From contig WTAK01000172.1 in the NCBI GenBank assembly GCA_013139625.1, positions 1-5,715 on the forward strand: a stretch of 5,715 nt of DNA, read 5' to 3'. Below, one piece after another: positions 1-3,653 of the stretch. Source of the stretch: Candidatus Delongbacteria bacterium (GTDB lineage: Bacteria > UBA4055). Within the stretch, counting starts at the first letter, position 1. Every line of letters starts with the position of its first letter. The position numbers were made by a program, and so were the translations under genes. Under the pieces are notes generated by a model, which did no database searches, was not told the origin of the DNA, and worked only from the letters and a program-made list of their open reading frames with translations.

Positions 1-239
1 TTCTAAAGAATAAAAGACTTATCATATTCTGCCCAAAACTTGATCAAGGTGTTGAGAGATATATTTCAAAATTAGCTCATATATTTAAAACTAAGAATAT
101 CAAATCTATCCATGTTGTGAGAATGGAAGTTCCATGTTGCGGTGGAATGGAAGTTATCGTACAAAAAGCACTTGAGATAGCTGGTATAAGCAAAATGGTA
201 AAACTGGACGTAATATCACTAAAAGGAGATATAAAATGA
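1..239 (+). CDS. Iron-sulfur (4Fe-4S ferredoxin-type) protein, C-terminal part only
   Basis: This is the 3' end of a gene that begins left of the window; 78 codons are visible before the TGA stop. The visible segment contains FCPKLDQGVERYISKLAHIF, then a VVRMEVPCCGGMEVIVQKAL stretch. Paired cysteines in a CPKLD and a VPCCGG motif mark the C-terminal domain of a family usually annotated as 4Fe-4S binding protein or ferredoxin, which carries its ferredoxin cluster motifs in the missing N-terminal half and is often found next to hcp in anaerobes. The stop overlaps the cupin start (ATGA), so the two are probably translationally coupled. By inference from position it could pass electrons to Hcp, since no NADH oxidoreductase (Hcr-type) gene is visible. 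The family call is from recognition of the C-terminal motifs; the clusters themselves cannot be confirmed here. Confidence 0.75.
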   Translation, partial: LKNKRLIIFCPKLDQGVERYISKLAHIFKTKNIKSIHVVRMEVPCCGGMEVIVQKALEIAGISKMVKLDVISLKGDIK

Positions 240-574
240 AAACTGTAAAAGTATCAGAAGTTGAAAAGAAGAACACACCTCATGGTATTGATGCAAGAGA
301 TCTTTACTCAACAAATAATGCATTGGTAGTTCATATTCAAATTGAGCCTGGCGAAAAACTTATAAAACATATTACTCCTGTAGATGTTTATTTCTATGTA
401 CTTGAAGGAGAAGGTGTTATAGAGATCGGAGATGAAAAGAAAACTGTTACAAAAGATACATTGATCGACAGCCCTAAGGATATCCCTCACTGCTGGTACA
501 ATGAAAGTGATAGTATATTGAGAGTACTTGTCAACAAAGTGCCTAGACCTACTAACAAAACTAAATTATTATAA
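236..574 (+). CDS. Small single-domain cupin protein
   Basis: A 112-residue protein with the size and pattern of a lone cupin beta-barrel. Cupin motif 1 can be aligned at residues 39-58 (G39, H45, T47, G58) and motif 2 at about residues 74-89 (P80, H85, N89). The usual second histidine and glutamate of motif 1 are not present (T47 and V51/Y52 stand there), so only H45 and H85 remain as obvious metal ligands. There is no signal peptide or membrane segment, so it is cytoplasmic. The start is fixed by an AAAGGAGAT ribosome-binding site at 221-229 and the 4-nt ATGA overlap with the upstream iron-sulfur gene. Its place between that gene and hcp suggests a role in the same redox or nitrosative stress response, perhaps metal or small-molecule binding; no substrate can be named. 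Confidence is high for the gene and fold, low for function. Confidence 0.88.
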   Translation: MKTVKVSEVEKKNTPHGIDARDLYSTNNALVVHIQIEPGEKLIKHITPVDVYFYVLEGEGVIEIGDEKKTVTKDTLIDSPKDIPHCWYNESDSILRVLVNKVPRPTNKTKLL

Positions 575-597
575 ATTAATAAAAACAAGCTTGGAAC

Positions 598-614
598 AAG
601 GGGTTTCACCCCTT
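598..614 (+). other. Intercistronic RNA hairpin upstream of hcp
   Basis: The sequence AAGGGG, loop TTTCA, CCCCTT forms a perfect 6-bp stem in the 66-nt gap between the cupin stop and the hcp start. It is not followed by a T tract, so it is not a normal intrinsic terminator. It could be a processing or mRNA-stability element, or a partial attenuator that sets hcp expression apart from the upstream genes. The ribosome-binding site of hcp (AAGGAG, 629-634) lies 15 nt downstream. No convincing promoter was seen in this gap. Confidence 0.5.
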
Positions 615-640
615 ACCATAGCGTAAACAAGGAGAAAAAA

Positions 641-2317
641 ATGAGTATGTTCTGTTATCAATGTCAAGAGGCAATCGGCAACAAAGGTTGTAGCTACGCA
701 AAAGGTGCCTGTGGTAAACCGGCAGATGTAGCAAATTTGCAAGATCTTTTGATTTATTCGTTAAAAGGTTTGGCTATCTTTCGTACAAATGCACCTTTAG
801 AAGTTCGTAAGAAAGAAGAGAATGCTGAATTGTGTAATGGTCTGGACAAGTTTATCTTGGAGAAATTATTCTCTACTATCACAAATGCAAACTTTGATAG
901 AAATTACTTCATCAAAGCGATCAAAGAGACAATTGAAATGCGTGAGATGGGAAAGAAAAAAACTGCTGAAATGGGAATGACTGATATAAAATTTGCTGAT
1001 CACGATGTTGCTAATTTTACTATCACTGATGAAAATATTGATGAAAAAGCTGCATCAATTGGAGTTCTTGCAACAGAGAATGAAGATATCCGTTCATTGC
1101 GTGAACTTATGACTTATGGTATTAAAGGAATGGCAGCTTATGCTGACCATGCATTACGACTTGGAAAAGAAGTAAAAGAGATCGTTATGTTCATTGAGAG
1201 AGCATTTATTGCAACACTTGATGATTCTTTAGGCGTAGATGAACTTGTAGCATTAGTAATGGAAACCGGCAAATATTCAGTTGATGCAATGGCTGTCTTA
1301 GATGCTGCAAACACTGAAACATACGGAAATCCTGAGATCACTGAAGTAAATATCGGCGTTCGTAATAACCCTGCTATCCTTATCTCCGGTCACGATCTTT
1401 TAGACATGGAACAACTTCTAAAGCAAACTGAAGGAACAGGTGTTGATGTTTATACTCACAGTGAAATGTTACCGGCAAATTCTTATCCTGCTTTCAAGAA
1501 ATATGATCATCTTGTTGGAAACTATGGAAATGCTTGGTGGCAACAAGATACTGAGTTTGAATCATTCAACGGTGCAATTATCTTAACTACAAATTGCCTA
1601 GTACCTCCAAAAGATTCTTACAAAGATAGAGTTTTTACAACTAACGAAGTTGGATTCGATGGTGTAAAACATATTGCTAACCCTGAAAAAGATCAACCTA
1701 AAGATTTCTCAGAAGTTATCGCACTTGCTAAGACTTTACCAGCTCCAACAGAAATTGAAACTGGAAAAATCATCGGTGGATTAGCTCATAATCAAGTAAT
1801 CGCTTTAGCTGATAAGGTTGTTGATGCAGTTAAATCAGGCGCTATTAAGAGATTCGTTGTAATGGCAGGTTGTGATGGAAGAGATAAAAAAAGAAGTTAT
1901 TTCACAGATGTTGCTAAAGAACTTCCTGAAGATTCAGTAATTATGACAGCAGGTTGTGCAAAATATCGTTATAACAAGCTTGATCTTGGTGATATCGGTG
2001 GTATTCCTAGAGTTCTTGATGCAGGTCAGTGTAACGATTCATATTCACTTGTAGTGATCGCACTTAAACTGAAAGAAGTTTTCGGACTTGAAGATATTAA
2101 CGATCTTCCTATATCATTCGATATTGCATGGTATGAGCAGAAAGCTGTGACAGTATTGCTTGCTTTATTATTCTTAGGTGTAAAAGGGATCCGCTTAGGA
2201 CCAACCCTTCCTGCATTTGTATCACCTGCTGTATTAAATGTTCTTGTTGAGAACTTTGATATTAGGCCTACTGGTGAAGTTAAGGCTGATGTTGAAGCAA
2301 TGATGGCAGGGAAGTAA
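641..2317 (+). CDS. hcp: Hybrid cluster protein (Hcp, annotated as hydroxylamine reductase)
   Basis: A complete 558-residue Hcp, the usual length of class I and II members. The N-terminal cubane cluster cysteines are C5, C8, C17 and C24 (CX2CX8CX6C). All eight hybrid-cluster ligands expected from the Desulfovibrio enzyme have counterparts: H251, E275, C319, C411, C439, C464, E499 and K501, the last two within WYEQKAV. There is no signal peptide, so the protein is cytoplasmic. Hcp proteins reduce hydroxylamine in vitro; in E. coli the physiological activity is reported as high-affinity NO reduction to N2O, with a further role in protein S-nitrosylation. The ATG is chosen because AAGGAG lies 6 nt upstream; the in-frame ATG at 647 is worse placed. 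The gene is last in a run with an iron-sulfur protein and a cupin and is closed by a strong terminator. No HcpR, NsrR or FNR-type box was recognised in the short upstream gap; the operon promoter must lie left of the window. Confidence 0.98.
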   Translation: MSMFCYQCQEAIGNKGCSYAKGACGKPADVANLQDLLIYSLKGLAIFRTNAPLEVRKKEENAELCNGLDKFILEKLFSTITNANFDRNYFIKAIKETIEMREMGKKKTAEMGMTDIKFADHDVANFTITDENIDEKAASIGVLATENEDIRSLRELMTYGIKGMAAYADHALRLGKEVKEIVMFIERAFIATLDDSLGVDELVALVMETGKYSVDAMAVLDAANTETYGNPEITEVNIGVRNNPAILISGHDLLDMEQLLKQTEGTGVDVYTHSEMLPANSYPAFKKYDHLVGNYGNAWWQQDTEFESFNGAIILTTNCLVPPKDSYKDRVFTTNEVGFDGVKHIANPEKDQPKDFSEVIALAKTLPAPTEIETGKIIGGLAHNQVIALADKVVDAVKSGAIKRFVVMAGCDGRDKKRSYFTDVAKELPEDSVIMTAGCAKYRYNKLDLGDIGGIPRVLDAGQCNDSYSLVVIALKLKEVFGLEDINDLPISFDIAWYEQKAVTVLLALLFLGVKGIRLGPTLPAFVSPAVLNVLVENFDIRPTGEVKADVEAMMAGK

Positions 2318-2348
2318 TTTCGTCATTCTAAATTTATTTCAGAATATA

Positions 2349-2380
2349 AAAAAAAGCCCCAAAAATTCGGGGCTTTTTTT
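2349..2380 (+). terminator. Intrinsic terminator after hcp
   Basis: GCCCC (2356-2360) and GGGGC (2369-2373) form a GC-rich stem around an 8-nt loop. The stem is preceded by an A tract and followed by seven T residues, so the A and T tracts can extend the pairing to about 12 bp. It lies 31 nt after the hcp stop and ends the hcp operon. The symmetric A/T flanks would allow it to work in both directions, although no convergent gene is seen. It separates hcp from the methyltransferase block. Confidence 0.95.
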
Positions 2381-2464
2381 GTGTTATATAAATATAATTA
2401 GCTCGTAGTATTAGATAGTAACGAACTTCAATAACAAAATAAGTATAAATTGAAAGTATCAGCA
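2381..2464. other. Non-coding spacer upstream of the methyltransferase promoter
   Basis: AT-rich DNA between the hcp terminator and the methyltransferase promoter with no supported gene. The only visible structure is an 8-bp palindrome TTATATAA (2384-2391) and a direct repeat of AAGTAT (2441-2446 and 2454-2459); both are short enough to be chance in DNA of this composition. It could hold the junction of an acquired segment, but no duplicated attachment site is visible. Confidence 0.4.
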
Positions 2465-2493
2465 TTGACATTTTTCTAGAAAAATAATATATT
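2465..2493 (+). promoter_or_regulatory. Sigma-70-type promoter of the methyltransferase operon
   Basis: A perfect -35 hexamer TTGACA (2465-2470) is followed after exactly 17 bp by TATATT (2488-2493), which differs from the -10 consensus at one position. The predicted transcription start is near 2499-2501, giving a leader of only about 20-50 nt depending on the start codon. It lies directly after the hcp terminator, so the second block is an independent transcription unit. Two palindromes overlap the spacer and the -10/+1 region, which suggests repression. Confidence 0.8.
2470..2485. promoter_or_regulatory. Perfect 16-bp palindrome in the promoter spacer (candidate operator)
   Basis: ATTTTTCTAGAAAAAT is its own reverse complement over 16 bp. 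It begins on the last base of the -35 hexamer and fills most of the spacer, where a bound dimeric protein would block RNA polymerase. It lies upstream of the expected transcription start, so it would act as DNA and not as an RNA hairpin. No regulator gene is visible in the window. AT-rich DNA makes such symmetry more likely by chance, so this remains a candidate. Confidence 0.45.
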
Positions 2494-2503
2494 GAATCAA
2501 TAT
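2489..2503. promoter_or_regulatory. Perfect 7-1-7 palindrome at the -10/+1 region (candidate operator)
   Basis: ATATTGA, a single A, then TCAATAT form a perfect inverted repeat overlapping five of the six bases of the -10 hexamer and the expected transcription start. Its place immediately after the spacer palindrome and before the ribosome-binding site is what is expected of a repressor site. Its half-site is not clearly the same as that of the spacer palindrome, so two different regulators, or only one real site, are both possible. Confidence 0.45.
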
Positions 2504-2504
2504 G

Positions 2505-2514
2505 AAGGAGGTGA
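2505..2514 (+). promoter_or_regulatory. Full-length Shine-Dalgarno sequence AAGGAGGTGA
   Basis: A ten-base match to the complement of the 16S rRNA 3' end. It lies 8 nt before the TTG at 2523 (11 nt counted from GGAGG) and only 3 nt from GGAGG to the ATG at 2515, which starts an 11-codon frame. It decides between start codons for the methyltransferase: the in-frame ATG at 2547 has no Shine-Dalgarno of its own and can use this one only if the intervening RNA folds or translation is coupled. Confidence 0.85.
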
Positions 2515-2537
2515 ATGATTAGTTGCAAACTAATTAT
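2515..2537 (+). promoter_or_regulatory. Leader hairpin over the putative TTG start codon
   Basis: ATTAGTT (2518-2524), loop GCA, AACTAAT (2528-2534) is a perfect 7-bp inverted repeat. In RNA it extends by a G-U and two A-U pairs to a 10-bp stem from 2515 to 2537. The first two bases of the TTG start codon (2523-2525) lie in the stem and the third in the loop. The hairpin sits directly against the full Shine-Dalgarno sequence and 9 nt before the ATG at 2547, so it may occlude TTG initiation or bring the ribosome-binding site closer to the ATG. The stem is AU-rich and only moderately stable. Confidence 0.5.
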
Positions 2538-3653
2538 AGTGATTTCATGAATATCAAACGAAAAATAAATAAAACTAGAATAAAGGCTATTGATTTTTTC
2601 TGTGGTGGTGGCGGCATGAGTTTTGGTATGCAAGAAGCTGGTATAGAGATTCTTGCTGGTATTGATTATGATGAAAATTGCAGAGATACTTATGAAGCGA
2701 ACATTGGGAAAGGTAAATTTATTCATGCTAATGTGTTTGATTTAAAAGAGAATAATTTACAAAAACAATTAGGTCTTATAAAAAATGATGATAGTCTTCT
2801 TTTAATTGGTTGTAGTCCATGCCAGTTTTGGAGTATCATTAATACAGATAAAAATAAATCTGAAAAATCAAAAAATTTATTAGTTGAGTTTGAAAGATTT
2901 GTGAAATATTTAAATCCAGGATATGTTGTAGTAGAAAATGTTCCAGGAGTATTGAGGAAAAAAAAAGAAAGTGGCTTAGAAGATTTTATTTCTTGGCTAG
3001 AAAAATCCAATTATACTGTTCATTTTAAAATACATAATACTAATGACTTTGGCGTACCACAGAATCGGAAAAGATTTACATTGGTTGCTAATAGACTTGG
3101 ACAAAATAAAATATTCCCACTAGTTGACAATGGGAAAAAACTATGTGTGAAAGATGTCTTAGGTGAGAATAATGGTTTCCCAAGAATTTCTGCAGGAAGT
3201 ATAGATAAATCAGATTTTTTACACAGTGTTCCGAGCATAACGGAAACCACTCTCAAAAGACTTCAGAAAATTAAGACTGATGGTGGTGATAGATTTGACT
3301 TTGCAGATGATCCAGAGCTTCAATTAAATTGCTTTAAAGGTAGAGATAAATCATTTAAAGATACTTTTGGACGATTATGGTGGAATAGACCATCTCCAAC
3401 AATTACAACAAAATTTACTAGTGTGTCAAATGGAAGGTTTGTTCACCCTGAGGAGAATAGAGCACTTTCTTTGAGAGAAGGTGCAACAATCCAATCTTTC
3501 CCTAAAAGCTACAAATTTTACGGGAATAGTTTTTCATCAATCGCTAGATTGATTGGAAATGCTGTACCTCCAGAATATTCTAAAAAAATTGGACAAGCAA
3601 TAATAGGAAATCATAAAATATGGCAAAATTTAGAGCAAAAGCAAGAGCAGTAG
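2523..3653 (+). CDS. DNA (cytosine-5-)-methyltransferase
   Basis: Transfers a methyl group from S-adenosylmethionine to C5 of cytosine in DNA. With the TTG start the protein has 376 residues and the motif order of the m5C family: motif I DFFCGGGGMSFG (24-35, SAM binding), motif II around D48, motif IV GCSPCQFWS (96-104) with catalytic C100, motif VI ENV (138-140), motif VIII QNRKR (180-184), a short target-recognition region (about 190-283), motif IX RPSPTITTKF (289-298) and motif X IGNAVPP (344-350). Motif IV is GCSPCQ instead of the more usual GGPPCQ. The target site cannot be read from sequence. The start is uncertain: TTG at 2523 has the strong Shine-Dalgarno, ATG at 2547 (368 residues) is the alternative; both keep every motif. 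It has its own promoter and overlaps the following ATPase gene by 34 nt. In that setting it most likely protects host DNA in a restriction-type defence system. GC is visibly lower than in hcp. Confidence 0.96.
   Translation: MQTNYSDFMNIKRKINKTRIKAIDFFCGGGGMSFGMQEAGIEILAGIDYDENCRDTYEANIGKGKFIHANVFDLKENNLQKQLGLIKNDDSLLLIGCSPCQFWSIINTDKNKSEKSKNLLVEFERFVKYLNPGYVVVENVPGVLRKKKESGLEDFISWLEKSNYTVHFKIHNTNDFGVPQNRKRFTLVANRLGQNKIFPLVDNGKKLCVKDVLGENNGFPRISAGSIDKSDFLHSVPSITETTLKRLQKIKTDGGDRFDFADDPELQLNCFKGRDKSFKDTFGRLWWNRPSPTITTKFTSVSNGRFVHPEENRALSLREGATIQSFPKSYKFYGNSFSSIARLIGNAVPPEYSKKIGQAIIGNHKIWQNLEQKQEQ
2958..2966 (+). repeat. A9 homopolymer inside the methyltransferase gene
   Basis: Nine consecutive adenines encode part of R-K-K-K-E at about residues 145-149 of the methyltransferase, between motifs VI and VIII. 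The frame is intact, so the gene is in the on state. Homopolymers of this length can slip during replication or transcription; whether this one varies cannot be seen from one sequence. Confidence 0.6.

Noticed and set aside
308..490. Minus-strand frame opposite the cupin
   Set aside because: It is entirely antisense to a supported gene and shows no motif.
528..556. Possible internal promoter for hcp (TTGTCA at 528-533)
   Set aside because: No acceptable -10 element at 16-18 bp; the spacing leads to ACTAAC, and co-transcription from upstream is simpler.
598..614. Intrinsic terminator between cupin and hcp
   Set aside because: The hairpin is followed by ACCATAGCG, not a T tract, so termination is unlikely.
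575..640. HcpR, NsrR or FNR-type operator before hcp
   Set aside because: No sequence with the expected dyad spacing was found; the operon's main promoter is outside the window.
1138..1341. Minus-strand frame opposite hcp
   Set aside because: Serine-rich translation typical of an antisense shadow; hcp is unambiguous on the plus strand.
2334..2726. Minus-strand open frame of 130 codons across the terminator, promoter and start of the methyltransferase
   Set aside because: It runs through the hcp terminator and the opposing promoter, has no family likeness and a composition-driven I/F/S/T-rich translation; it is a shadow of AT-rich sequence.
2723..3256. Two minus-strand open frames antisense to the methyltransferase
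   Set aside because: They lie wholly opposite conserved methyltransferase motifs, have no recognisable domain and no credible ribosome-binding context.
3620..3653. Frameshift or sequencing error splitting one methyltransferase-ATPase gene
   Set aside because: The methyltransferase already has its complete motif X and C-terminal helix before the stop, and the ATPase has its own ATG with an upstream AGGA; two overlapping genes explain the data.
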